The notes under the pieces are model-generated. The model had not been told where the DNA came from and ran no database searches. It was given only the letters and a program-made list of their open reading frames with translations. Made by a program: the position numbers and the translations under genes. Shown piece after piece: positions 17,298-26,035 of a stretch of 64,000 nucleotides of DNA (the stretch's first letter is position 1; each line of letters begins with the position of its first letter). The DNA lies in the NCBI GenBank assembly GCA_036563665.1, contig DATCLY010000015.1, positions 27,143-91,142 on the forward strand. The letters are read 5' to 3'. This stretch comes from FEN-1219 sp036563665 (lineage in GTDB: Bacteria > Pseudomonadota > Gammaproteobacteria > Steroidobacterales > Rariloculaceae).

Positions 17298-18560
17298 ATG
17301 GCATTCAATCCGCTGGAAGAGAAAGGCATCCCGCTGGAGCAGCAGCTGCGCAATTGGCGCGAGCTCAACATCGAGCCCTATCGCAAGGATCAGGTGCACC
17401 CCTACAGCCGCACGCGCGGCATTCTGATGAACGGCATCGAGGTCGAGAACGTGATGTTCTCGCACCAGATGGCCCGCAACACGCTCGACGCGGAGGTGAA
17501 GAAGCAGCTCGCGTGGCTGCGGCGCATCGAGCAGCAGCAGCAGAAGGTGATCAACTGGCTCATCCCGGGCGACGAGACCACGATCGAGGTCACGCTGGGC
17601 TACGAGCAGGTGGCCGTGGACCTGACCGCCTGGCTCGCGCAGAACGAGCCCGACCCCTACCTCCACCAGGTGTACGACTTCGCGCTGCTCGAGGACTTCG
17701 ACCACCTGTACCGCTACGCCAACCTCTATCAGCTGATCGAAGGCAAGAAGGCCGACGCGATCTGCGATCAGCTCACCGAGATCATGCCGGGCCGGCCCAC
17801 CGTCTTCGAGCACCGCGATCCGCGCGACGAGATCCGGCGGCCGATGATCGCGCTCGCGGCGCATCCCCAATCGGTGCTGAACGCCCTGACCATCGTCGCC
17901 GCCGAGCAGCAGACGATGAACTTCTACATGACCATCGGCAACCGCTACCAGGAGCCCATCGCGCGTGCGACCTATCAGGAGATCGGGCAGATCGAGGAGC
18001 AGCACGTGAGCCACTACGAGTCGATCCTCGACCCCGCCGCGAGCTGGCTCGAGAACCTCGTGCTGCATCAGTGGCACGAGTGCTGGATGTACTGGTCGAT
18101 GATGCAGGACGAGACCGATCCGCGCGTGCGCGCCGTGTACGAGCTGCATCTCGCCATGGAGATCGAGCACCTGCGCGTGGCCTGCGACCTCATGCGCATG
18201 GTCGAGAAGCGCGACCCGGAGGCGATCCTGCCCGCGACGACGTTCGACAACCCGCTCAAGTTCCAGCCGAACAAGGCCTACGTCCGCCAGGTGCTCGAGA
18301 ACCAGGTGGACCTCACGGCCAAGCACTCGGACTTCGTGCCGGTGGCGACGCTGCCCGAGGACGACCGCTACTTCCAGTATCAGCGCCGGGTGAACGGCGA
18401 CTGGGTTCCGACCGAGGAAGTCATCAAGGAGAACGCGGCGAAGAACGGCGAGGAGTACCGGCTGGTCACCGAGGGACCGCATCCCGTGCACGGGCTGCGC
18501 CGGGAGCCGCGGCGCAACGGCGAGCAGACGGACTACGCGCGCCTGTCGCCCGCGGCCTGA
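17298..18560 (+). CDS. Ferritin-like superfamily protein, function unknown
   Basis: A 420-residue soluble helical protein. Several E-x2-H motifs of the ferritin-like di-iron type are visible: IEEQHVSHYE and MEIEHLRVA, plus NALTIVAAEQQTMNFYMT. There is no signal peptide. I do not recognise a named family; its length exceeds bacterioferritins (about 160) and suggests two helical bundles or an extra domain. GGAGAA precedes the ATG at 17298; an ATG five codons earlier (17283) is an alternative. It heads a same-strand group with a hemerythrin-DUF892 fusion and a CBS protein, which suggests an oxidative, metal or general stress role. Confidence 0.75.
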   Translation: MAFNPLEEKGIPLEQQLRNWRELNIEPYRKDQVHPYSRTRGILMNGIEVENVMFSHQMARNTLDAEVKKQLAWLRRIEQQQQKVINWLIPGDETTIEVTLGYEQVAVDLTAWLAQNEPDPYLHQVYDFALLEDFDHLYRYANLYQLIEGKKADAICDQLTEIMPGRPTVFEHRDPRDEIRRPMIALAAHPQSVLNALTIVAAEQQTMNFYMTIGNRYQEPIARATYQEIGQIEEQHVSHYESILDPAASWLENLVLHQWHECWMYWSMMQDETDPRVRAVYELHLAMEIEHLRVACDLMRMVEKRDPEAILPATTFDNPLKFQPNKAYVRQVLENQVDLTAKHSDFVPVATLPEDDRYFQYQRRVNGDWVPTEEVIKENAAKNGEEYRLVTEGPHPVHGLRREPRRNGEQTDYARLSPAA

Positions 18561-18587
18561 GCCCGGCAGTCCGCGAGGAGGACCCTA

Positions 18588-19661
18588 ATGAGAACGTTGA
18601 TCGCAGACCGAGGCATGGGCGAGCCGATCTCGCTCGGCGCCGCGCTCGTCGCCGGCAAGAAAGTGCCGCCCGACGCGACCCAGCTGCTCATGGAAGACCA
18701 TCGCGTGGTGCTCGGCTGGTTCGAGTGGTACGAGGAGGCGGAAGACGAGTCCACGAAGGGCCGGATCGCGAAGAGCATCTGCATGGCGCTCAGGGCGCAC
18801 ATGGCCGCCGAGGAGGAGATCCTCTACCCCGGCGCGCAAATGCAGACGCAGCAGGCGGAGCTCGTCGAGCGCGCCCGGCAGGAGCACGAAGGCGCGAGAC
18901 GCATCATGGCGCAGATCGAGCGCGGCGACGGCGGCGCCGACCGCGACGACCTCGTGAGGCGGCTCGAGGCGGAGATCCGCACGCACGTGGACGAGGAAGA
19001 GACGGAGCTCTTCCCCGCCGTCCGCGGCAGCCCCATGGACCTCTACGCGGTGGGTCGAGCCGTGGCCGCGCGCCGCGTCGACTCGCTGTTCGAGCAGAAC
19101 GCCAAGACCCCCGCCGAGCGCGAGCTCAAGGAGTATCCCAACATGCAAATCTCCCAAGACGAAGCCCGCGACTTCTTCATCCTCGGGCTCAAGAACTGTC
19201 ACGCCACGGCGAGCCAGGGCAGGTCGATGGTGGAGGCCGCCGCCAAGAGGATGGAGAACTACCCGAGCCTGCGGCAGAAGCTCCAGTCACACCTCGGCGA
19301 GAAGAACGCGCAGATCGAGCGCCTCGAGCGTCTGCTCCACTCCGTCGGCGAGAGCCCTTCGGCGCTCAAGGACGCGGCCATGAAGGCCGCGGCCAGCGCC
19401 ATGACGCTCGCGAGCACGGCGTCGGACGACGAGGTCATCAAGAACGGCTTCGCGCTGCTCGCGCAATCGAAATACGAGGCGGCGGCGTACGAGACGCTGC
19501 TGCTGTTCGCCGAGGCCGCGGGCGAGACGGCCGCGTTGAAGCCGCTGCAGAAATGCCTCAGCGAGGAGCGCGGCATGGCGGCGTTCGTCGAGGAGAATCT
19601 GCGCGCGACCGGCATGCGTTTCCTGCAGCTTCGCAGCCAGGGCGCACAAGCGAGCCACTGA
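18588..19661 (+). CDS. Hemerythrin HHE domain fused to a DUF892 (YciF-like) domain
   Basis: A 357-residue two-domain protein. Residues ~30-145 form an HHE hemerythrin domain with the expected di-iron ligands: H38, H71, E75, H100, H133 and E137. Residues ~180-350 match DUF892/YciF ferritin-like proteins (LQSHLGEKNAQIERLERLL, then SKYEAAAYETLL). Hemerythrins bind O2, NO or iron; YciF-type proteins are stress-induced. A GAGGAG ribosome site precedes the ATG. The Met at about residue 180 (MQISQDEARD) could be where a once-separate DUF892 gene began. Confidence 0.82.
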   Translation: MRTLIADRGMGEPISLGAALVAGKKVPPDATQLLMEDHRVVLGWFEWYEEAEDESTKGRIAKSICMALRAHMAAEEEILYPGAQMQTQQAELVERARQEHEGARRIMAQIERGDGGADRDDLVRRLEAEIRTHVDEEETELFPAVRGSPMDLYAVGRAVAARRVDSLFEQNAKTPAERELKEYPNMQISQDEARDFFILGLKNCHATASQGRSMVEAAAKRMENYPSLRQKLQSHLGEKNAQIERLERLLHSVGESPSALKDAAMKAAASAMTLASTASDDEVIKNGFALLAQSKYEAAAYETLLLFAEAAGETAALKPLQKCLSEERGMAAFVEENLRATGMRFLQLRSQGAQASH

Positions 19662-19675
19662 GCAAGGAGGACACC

Positions 19676-20119
19676 ATGCAAGTACGAGACATCATGACCG
19701 AGAACCCCGCCTGCTGCTCCCCCGAGACGCGTCTCGACGAGGTGGCACGCCTGATGGCGGACAACGACTGCGGCGAGATCCCCATCGTCGACGAGCAAGG
19801 CCGGCCCGCGGGCGTGGTCACCGACCGCGACATCGCCTGCCGCGCCGTGGCGCGCGGGCTCGACCCGAAGCGCACCACCGCGCGCGAAGTGATGTCGGAT
19901 CCCGTCGTCACGGCCTCGCTCGACGACACGCTCGAGGAGGTCTGCGCGCGCATGGAGGAGTACCAGATCCGCCGCGTGCCCGTGGTGGACGAGCGCGGGA
20001 TCTGCTGCGGCATGGTGTCGCAGGCGGACATCGCGCGAGTCGCATCGGAGCACCACACCGCGGAGCTCGTGCGCGACATCTCCCGGCCGACCACGAGCGG
20101 GCAGCAGATCCGGCTGTAA
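19676..20119 (+). CDS. Tandem CBS-domain protein
   Basis: A 147-residue protein made almost wholly of one CBS pair: MQVRDIMTENPACCSPETRL...GVVTDRDIACRAV and AREVMSDPVVTASLDDTLEEV...GMVSQADIARVA. CBS pairs bind adenosyl nucleotides and sense energy state. Short stand-alone versions like this one often accompany stress clusters. AAGGAGG lies eight bases before the ATG. It is the last gene of the group starting at 17298. Confidence 0.88.
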   Translation: MQVRDIMTENPACCSPETRLDEVARLMADNDCGEIPIVDEQGRPAGVVTDRDIACRAVARGLDPKRTTAREVMSDPVVTASLDDTLEEVCARMEEYQIRRVPVVDERGICCGMVSQADIARVASEHHTAELVRDISRPTTSGQQIRL

Positions 20120-20130
20120 CGGTGTCGGGG

Positions 20131-20158
20131 GGCGCGGAGCCCCGCGAGGCTCCGCGCC
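20131..20158. terminator. Bidirectional hairpin between convergent genes
   Basis: A perfect 11-bp stem (GGCGCGGAGCC / GGCTCCGCGCC) with a six-base loop, midway between the CBS gene and the convergent MFS gene. There is no T-run, but its position fits a shared terminator. Confidence 0.6.
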
Positions 20159-20166
20159 GGCCGCGT

Positions 20167-21450
20167 CTAGCGCGTGTCGCCGGCGGGGCCCGGCATCGAT
20201 GAGCCCACGCCGCCCGTCATATCGACGACGGCAGAGGCGGTCGAGCGCGCACGCTCCGCGCGCAGATCCGGCAACAGGACCGCGAGCAGGCCCAGGGCCG
20301 GCAGGAACGCGCAGAGCCCGAACACCCGCTCGATGCCGATCGCGTCCGCGAGCGCGCCGAGCGCCGCCGCGCCGGTGCCGCCCAGACCGAACGCGAGCCC
20401 GAAGAACAACCCCGCCACCGTGCCCACGCGCCGCGGCATGAGCTCCTGCGCGTAGACGACGATCGCGGGGAACGCGGACGCGAGCACCATGCCGATGGGC
20501 ACAGTGAGCACGCCGGTCCAGAACAGGTTCGCGTGCGGCAGCAGCAGCGTGAACGGCAGCACCCCCAGGATCGACACCCAGATCACGAATTTGCGTCCGA
20601 AGCGGTCGCCGATGGCGCCGCCGGCCACGGTGCCGAAGGCCACGGAGCCCAGGAACACGAACAGGTGGATCTGGGCGCTCTGCACCGACACGCCGAAGCG
20701 CTCGATGAGATAGAACGTGTAGTAGCTCGTCATGCTGGCCATGTAGAAGAACTTCGAGAAGATCAGCACGACCAGCACGGCCACCGCGAACTTCACCTTG
20801 CCGGATGGCAGCTCCGCCCGGGCGCCGCCGGCGCGCGCCTTCGGCTTGAGCCGCGCGAGACCGTGGGTCTCGTACCAGCGCCCCACGCGCGCGAGCAGCG
20901 CGATGCCGGCCACCGCCACCACGGCGAACCACCCCACGCTGCCCTGCCCATGCCGCAGCACGATGAACGCCGCGAGCAGCGGCCCCACGGCCGATCCCAC
21001 GTTGCCGCCCACCTGGAACAGCGACTGCGCGAGGCCGGGCCTCGGCCCCGCGGCCATGCGGGCCACGCGCGACGACTCGGGGTGCAGCACGGCCGAGCCG
21101 CTGCCGACCAGCGCGGCGGCGAGCACGAGCAGCGGGTAGGTCTCGGCCGACGCGAGGAGCAGCAGGCCCACGAGGGAGAAGCACATGCCGATCGCGAGCG
21201 AGTACGGCTTCGGCTTGCGGTCGGTGTAGTAGCCCACGAGCGGCTGGAGCAGCGACGAGGTGAGCTGGAACGTGAACGTGAGCAGCCCCACGTGCACGAA
21301 GTCGAGGCCGTAGCTCGACTTGAAGATCGGGTACAGCGCCGGCAGCAACGACTGGATCATGTCGTTGAACAGGTGGCAGACGCTGATCGTGGCCAGGACG
21401 GAATAGGCCGTCGTCGCGGCCTGGCTGTCGCCGGCGGCAGTGCTCGACAT
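20167..21450 (-). CDS. MFS transporter, fosmidomycin-resistance (Fsr) type
   Basis: A 12-helix major facilitator of about 427 residues. Family features are SVCHLFNDMIQSLLPALYPIFK near the N terminus, QPLVGYYTDRKPKPYSLAIG as the loop 2-3 motif, GSGSAVLHPESSRVAR, and GDRFGRKFVIW in the second half. The HLFNDM and HPE motifs are typical of the Fsr group of drug-efflux proteins; the natural substrate is unknown. The ATG at 21450 (MSSTAAG) was chosen; an ATG six codons earlier is possible. It converges on the CBS gene. Confidence 0.85.
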   Translation of the reverse strand: MSSTAAGDSQAATTAYSVLATISVCHLFNDMIQSLLPALYPIFKSSYGLDFVHVGLLTFTFQLTSSLLQPLVGYYTDRKPKPYSLAIGMCFSLVGLLLLASAETYPLLVLAAALVGSGSAVLHPESSRVARMAAGPRPGLAQSLFQVGGNVGSAVGPLLAAFIVLRHGQGSVGWFAVVAVAGIALLARVGRWYETHGLARLKPKARAGGARAELPSGKVKFAVAVLVVLIFSKFFYMASMTSYYTFYLIERFGVSVQSAQIHLFVFLGSVAFGTVAGGAIGDRFGRKFVIWVSILGVLPFTLLLPHANLFWTGVLTVPIGMVLASAFPAIVVYAQELMPRRVGTVAGLFFGLAFGLGGTGAAALGALADAIGIERVFGLCAFLPALGLLAVLLPDLRAERARSTASAVVDMTGGVGSSMPGPAGDTR

Positions 21451-21536
21451 CGGGGAACGCGCTCGCAACGTGAGGTGCTCAGGTTATCAAAGCACCGAGC
21501 CTCCGTGTAGCAGCCCTGCACGCAAGAACGGAGCCT

Positions 21537-21602
21537 GTGGGAGCGGCTTTCCAGTCGCGATTCTTGTCGGCGCCGTCGCGCGGCTGGAAAGCCGCTCCCA
21601 CC
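21537..21602. repeat. Inverted pair of REP-like palindromes
   Basis: A forward copy GTGGGAGCGGCTTTCCAGTC (from 21537) and an inverted copy ending GGCTGGAAAGCCGCTCCCAC (to 21602) are separated by about 20 bases. They lie between two same-strand genes (CNNM/CorC and the MFS gene). The head-to-head arrangement resembles bacterial interspersed mosaic elements and could form one large hairpin. Confidence 0.8.
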
Positions 21603-21628
21603 TGGCCGGCTACACGAAACCGCGGCGC

Positions 21629-22939
21629 TCAGCCGGCATCCATCTCGGGGTCGAAGCGCTCGGGGACGAACAGGATCTTGTCGATGCGGTGGCCGTCCAT
21701 GTCCACGATCTCGAAGCGCCCGCCGAGCGCGGCGAAGCTCTCCCCCACCTTCGGCAGCCGGCCCATCTGCTGCAGCACGAAGCCCGCCATCGTCTCGAAG
21801 TCGCCGCCATCGCGCAGACCCCGCACGCCCACGCGGTGCTCGAACTCGTCCACCGGCAGCGCGCCGTCCACGAGCCAGGAGCCGTCCTCGCGCATCATGA
21901 TCCCGAGCTCGAGCGCCTCGCCTCGCTCCGGCAGCTCGCCGGTGATCGCCTCGAGGATGTCCGCAAGCGTCACCACGCCCTGCGTCGTGCCGTACTCGTC
22001 CACGACGATCGCCATGTGCAGGCCCTCGGTGCGGAACGACTCGAGGAGCTTCAGCACGAGGATGCTCTCCGGCACGATCAACGGCGGCTTCATGTGCTCG
22101 GCGAGCACGATCGGCCGCCCCTCGAGCAGCACCGGCACGAGGTCCTTCATCTGCACGATGCCCACGGGCTGATCGAGCGACCCCCGGCACACGGGATAGC
22201 GCGACAGGCGCCGCTCGGCGAGCCGCGCCGCGATCTCCTTCGCGTCCGCCGCCACGTCGAGCCACACCACCTCGGACCGCGGCGTCATGATCGCGGGCAC
22301 GCGCCGGTCGGCGAGCCGGATCACGCCCTCGAGCATTTCGCGCTCTTTCGCCTTGAAGACGCCGGAGCGCACCCCTTCGGCGATCAGCATGCGCACCTCG
22401 TCCTCGGTCACGCGCGCCTCGGGCGCGCCGCGCAGGCCGAGCAACCCGAGCACGCCGTCCGTGGACGTCTTGAGCAGGAACACGGCCGGCTTCGCCACGC
22501 GGGCGATGCGCTGCATCGCCGGCGCCACTCCCGCCGCGATCGCCTCCGGGCTGCCGAGCGCGATCCGCTTCGGCACGAGCTCGCCCACGATGAGCGACAG
22601 GTACGTGACCGCCACCACGACGAGCGCGATGGCGATGGTGTCGCCATAGGGCGAGATCTGGGGCCAGCCGTCGAGCCAGTCGCCGAGCCGATCCGCCACC
22701 GTGGCGCCGGAGAGCGCGCCCGACAGCACGCCGATCAGGGTAATGCCGATCTGCACGGTGGAGAGGAAGGTGGCCGGGTCGTCGATGAGCCGAATGGCTG
22801 CCTGGGCTCGCCGATTGCCGCTTTCCGCGAGGGCCTGGAGCCGGCTCTTGCGCGCCGACACCACGGCGAGCTCCGACATGGCGAACAGGCCGTTCAACAC
22901 GATGAGCAACAGAATGGCGACGATCTCGATGACGATCAT
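21629..22939 (-). CDS. HlyC/CorC (CNNM-type) membrane protein with CBS domains
   Basis: A 436-residue protein in the usual family order. An N-terminal DUF21/CNNM membrane domain (IVLNGLFAMSELAVVSARKSRL; STVQIGITLIGVLSGALSG; GELVPKRIAL) is followed by a CBS pair (VPAIMTPRSEVVWLD; AIVVDEYGTTQGVVTLADILE) and a C-terminal CorC/HlyC transporter-associated domain. Members have roles in magnesium or cobalt resistance and ion export. No genes for a partner are adjacent. Confidence 0.9.
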   Translation of the reverse strand: MIVIEIVAILLLIVLNGLFAMSELAVVSARKSRLQALAESGNRRAQAAIRLIDDPATFLSTVQIGITLIGVLSGALSGATVADRLGDWLDGWPQISPYGDTIAIALVVVAVTYLSLIVGELVPKRIALGSPEAIAAGVAPAMQRIARVAKPAVFLLKTSTDGVLGLLGLRGAPEARVTEDEVRMLIAEGVRSGVFKAKEREMLEGVIRLADRRVPAIMTPRSEVVWLDVAADAKEIAARLAERRLSRYPVCRGSLDQPVGIVQMKDLVPVLLEGRPIVLAEHMKPPLIVPESILVLKLLESFRTEGLHMAIVVDEYGTTQGVVTLADILEAITGELPERGEALELGIMMREDGSWLVDGALPVDEFEHRVGVRGLRDGGDFETMAGFVLQQMGRLPKVGESFAALGGRFEIVDMDGHRIDKILFVPERFDPEMDAG

Positions 22940-23012
22940 GCACCTGCCCCGGAATGCGTCCGCCGGCTATTGTCGCATCCGCGCGGCGAGGCCCGCGTTA
23001 GGATGGAGCGCG

Positions 23013-23822
23013 ATGAACCGGATGGGCGTGCTTCCGACGGCAACCGGCGCGTGGCGGTACGCGCGCGCCGCCGTGCACGCCTATCGCGGCGAGACGCTTC
23101 GCGTCGCGGGGCTGCCCACCCGGGTTCCCGGGCCCCGCGTGATCCGCCTGGCCGTCGTCGGCGGCAACATCCGCATGCATCGCCTCATCGATGCGCTCGT
23201 GCCGCCGGGCGGAACCGTGATCGATGTCGGCGCGCACATCGGCTACAACGCGATCTACGCGGCGCACCGCACCGGGCCGTCGGGACGCGTGATCGCCGTG
23301 GAGCCCGCGCCGGACAACGTGGCCGTGCTCGAGCGCAACGTGGCCGCGAGCGGTCTCGCCAACGTCCGGATCGAGCCGGTGGCGGCCGGCCGCGCGGCGG
23401 GCGTGCGCGATCTGTATCTGCGCGGCGCAGTGAGCGCGGTGAACAGCCTCTTTCCCGAGAGCTGCTACGGCGCCGTGTCGGGCGTGGCCCGCGTGCCGGT
23501 CGCGCGCGTCGACGATCTGTCCGACGAGGCCGCGCTCGTGAAGATCGACGTCGAAGGCGGCGAGATCGACGTGCTCGAAGGGATGCCGCGCCTGCTCGCG
23601 CAGCCGCGGCTCGCGCTGGTCGTCGAATGGCATCCGGGGCTGCAGGTGCGCGCCGGCCACGCCGCCGACGCGCTGCCGTGCTGGCTGCTCGAGCGCGGCT
23701 TCGGGCTTCAGGCCGCCTCGCACTTCCGCCTGCGGCCGCTGCCGGCAGCCGAGGTGGGCGCGCTGGCCGCGCGGCTCCTGCGCGCCGGACGGCCGGTCGA
23801 GCTCGTGGCCCGCCGCCGCTAG
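23013..23822 (+). CDS. FkbM-family SAM-dependent methyltransferase
   Basis: A 269-residue methyltransferase. The SAM-binding strand is VIDVGAHIGYNAIYA, with the acidic ribose contact in VIAVEPAPDNV. The FkbM motif KIDVEGGEIDVLEGM lies near residue 180, followed by ALVVEWHPGLQ. FkbM enzymes O-methylate sugars or secondary metabolites; no biosynthetic cluster surrounds this gene, so its substrate is unknown. The ATG at 23013 follows GGATGGAGCG. The gene is divergent from the CNNM/CorC gene. Confidence 0.82.
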   Translation: MNRMGVLPTATGAWRYARAAVHAYRGETLRVAGLPTRVPGPRVIRLAVVGGNIRMHRLIDALVPPGGTVIDVGAHIGYNAIYAAHRTGPSGRVIAVEPAPDNVAVLERNVAASGLANVRIEPVAAGRAAGVRDLYLRGAVSAVNSLFPESCYGAVSGVARVPVARVDDLSDEAALVKIDVEGGEIDVLEGMPRLLAQPRLALVVEWHPGLQVRAGHAADALPCWLLERGFGLQAASHFRLRPLPAAEVGALAARLLRAGRPVELVARRR

Positions 23823-24022
23823 GGGACGCGGCGCGGCGCCCGCCGTGCCGCCGCCGTCACGAGTCGTCGACGGCGCAGTTGCAGGCGCGCATGCGCGACG
23901 CTACGCTTCGCGCCGAAACGTGCCCCCGCGCGGGGCCCGTTGACCCCCGCATGCAGCAGCGACCCAGCGCACCGACGCCCCGTCGTCCCCTCTCGGCGCC
24001 CACACCGCGCGCAGGCTGATTC

Positions 24023-26035
24023 GTGCCCACCGTAGCGCTGTCACTGGCCTGCGTCGCAGGGCTGCTCGCGGCGAGCGTGCTCGCCATTCCGGCGGCCCGC
24101 AGCCCCCGTGGATCGCCCGTGATCTACGGGCTCTGCCTCGTCGTGTCGCTCGTGGCGCTCGCCGCCGCGGCCGCGCATCTCGCCGGCGCGCGGGCCGCAA
24201 CGGCCGTCACGCTGCCGCTCGGCCTGCCGTGGCTCGGCGCGCAGTTTCGCGTCGACGCGCTGTCGGCGTTCTTCCTGACGGTGGTGAACCTGGGCGCCGC
24301 GGCCGCGAGCGCCTACGCCGTCGGCTACGGGCGACACGAGTCCGCGCCGGCCCGCGTGCTGCCGCTCTACGCCGCGTTTCTGGCCGGCATGAACCTCGTG
24401 GTGCTGGCGGACGACGCGTTCACGTTCCTGTTCTCCTGGGAGCTCATGTCGCTCGCGTCGTGGGGCCTCGTGATGGCCGACCACCGCTCCGAGGAGAGCT
24501 CGCGGGCAGCCTACGTCTATCTCGTCATGGCGGGGTTCGGCACCCTCGCGCTGCTGCTCGCCTTCGGCCTGCTGGCCGGCGCCCAGGGCAACTACGGCTT
24601 CGGCGCCATCCGCGCGACCACGGAGGCGCCGCTGATCGCCGGGCTCGCGCTGCTGCTCGCGCTGCTCGGCGCGGGCTCGAAGGCGGGCCTCGTGCCGCTG
24701 CACGCGTGGCTGCCGCTGGCCCACCCGGCCGCGCCGAGCCACGTCTCCGCGCTCATGAGCGGCGTCATGACCAAGGTGGCGATCTACGGCTTCGTGCGCA
24801 TCGCCTTCGATCTCGTCGGCGCCGCCACGCCGTGGCACGGCATGATCGTGCTCGCGCTCGGCGGCGGCACGGCCGTGCTCGGCGTGCTCTACGCGCTCAT
24901 GCAGCGGGACCTCAAGCGGCTGCTCGCCTACAGCACGGTGGAGAACGTGGGCCTCGTCTTCATCGGGCTCGGCGTGGCCCTCGCGTTCGGCACGAACGGC
25001 ATGACGGCCGCGGCCGCGCTCGCGCTGACGGCGGCCCTGCTGCATGTGCTCAACCACAGCGTCTTCAAGAGCCTGCTGTTCTTCGGCGCGGGCGCCGTCC
25101 TGCACGCCACCGGCACGCGCGACATGGAACGGCTCGGCGGGCTGATCCGGCGCATGCCGTTCGCGAGCTTCGCCTTCCTCGTGGGCGCCTTCGCGATCTC
25201 GGCACTGCCGCCGCTGAACGGCTTCGTGTCCGAATGGCTCACGTTCCAGGCCGTGCTGCAGGGCCCGGACCTCCCGCAGTGGGGCCTGAAGCTCATGCTG
25301 CCGGCCGTGGGCGGCCTGCTCGCGCTGGCCGCGGCGCTCGCGGCGGCGTGCTTCGTGCGCGCCTTCGGCATCGTGTTCCTCGGCCGGCCGCGCTCCGCCG
25401 AGGCGGACGCCGCCCACGAGGTGGACCGCTGGTCGCTCGGGGCGATGTTCGCCCTCGCGGCGCTCTGCCTGCTGCTCGGCATCCTGCCCGGCGTCGCGAT
25501 CGACGCGCTCGCGAACGTCACGCAGGCGCTCGTCGGCGGCCGCATGCCGGCCCAGACGAGCGTCGACTGGCTGTCGGTGGTTCCCGTGGCCGAGGCGCGC
25601 AGCTCCTACAACGGCCTGCTCGTGTTCGTGTTCATCGCGCTGTCGGCGCCGCTCGCCGCGGCCGTGATCCATCGCTTCGCCTCGCGTGCGGTGCGCCGCG
25701 GCCCGGCGTGGGACTGCGGCTTCCCAGTGCAGAGCCCGGCCACGCAGTACACGGCCGACGGCTTCGCCCAGCCGCTGCGGCGCGTGTTCGGCTCGGTGGT
25801 GTTCGAGGCCCGCGAGCACGTGGACCTGCCGCGGCCCGGCGACGCGCGTCCCGCGGGCTTCCGCGTGGCGCTACGCGACCTCGTGTGGGATTGGCTCTAC
25901 GCGCCCGTGGGGCGCGGCGTGGGCGTCGCGGCCGAGAAGCTCAATCGCCTGCAGTTCCTCACGATCCGCCGCTATCTCTCGCTCGTCTTCCTGGCGCTGG
26001 TGGCGCTGCTCCTGGTGCTCGCGATATGGCAGTGA
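24023..26035 (+). CDS. hyfB: Hydrogenase-4 subunit B-like antiporter subunit
   Basis: A 670-residue polytopic protein of the Mrp-antiporter/NuoL family, first of six membrane-complex genes. The proton-channel core is present: FSWELMSLASWGLVM (conserved Glu), GSKAGLVPLHAWLP (Lys), LNHSVFKSLLFFGAG and ALPPLNGFVSEWL. The C-terminal signature GPAWDCGFP...TQYTADGFAQPLRR is specific to HyfB/HycC rather than NuoL. It should pump ions across the inner membrane as part of the complex. It starts with GTG and overlaps hyfC by ten bases. Confidence 0.9.
   Translation: MPTVALSLACVAGLLAASVLAIPAARSPRGSPVIYGLCLVVSLVALAAAAAHLAGARAATAVTLPLGLPWLGAQFRVDALSAFFLTVVNLGAAAASAYAVGYGRHESAPARVLPLYAAFLAGMNLVVLADDAFTFLFSWELMSLASWGLVMADHRSEESSRAAYVYLVMAGFGTLALLLAFGLLAGAQGNYGFGAIRATTEAPLIAGLALLLALLGAGSKAGLVPLHAWLPLAHPAAPSHVSALMSGVMTKVAIYGFVRIAFDLVGAATPWHGMIVLALGGGTAVLGVLYALMQRDLKRLLAYSTVENVGLVFIGLGVALAFGTNGMTAAAALALTAALLHVLNHSVFKSLLFFGAGAVLHATGTRDMERLGGLIRRMPFASFAFLVGAFAISALPPLNGFVSEWLTFQAVLQGPDLPQWGLKLMLPAVGGLLALAAALAAACFVRAFGIVFLGRPRSAEADAAHEVDRWSLGAMFALAALCLLLGILPGVAIDALANVTQALVGGRMPAQTSVDWLSVVPVAEARSSYNGLLVFVFIALSAPLAAAVIHRFASRAVRRGPAWDCGFPVQSPATQYTADGFAQPLRRVFGSVVFEAREHVDLPRPGDARPAGFRVALRDLVWDWLYAPVGRGVGVAAEKLNRLQFLTIRRYLSLVFLALVALLLVLAIWQ

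Noticed and set aside
23823..24022. 200-base gap upstream of hyfB searched for promoter or small gene
   Set aside because: No convincing -10/-35 pair, RNA structure or reading frame stood out.
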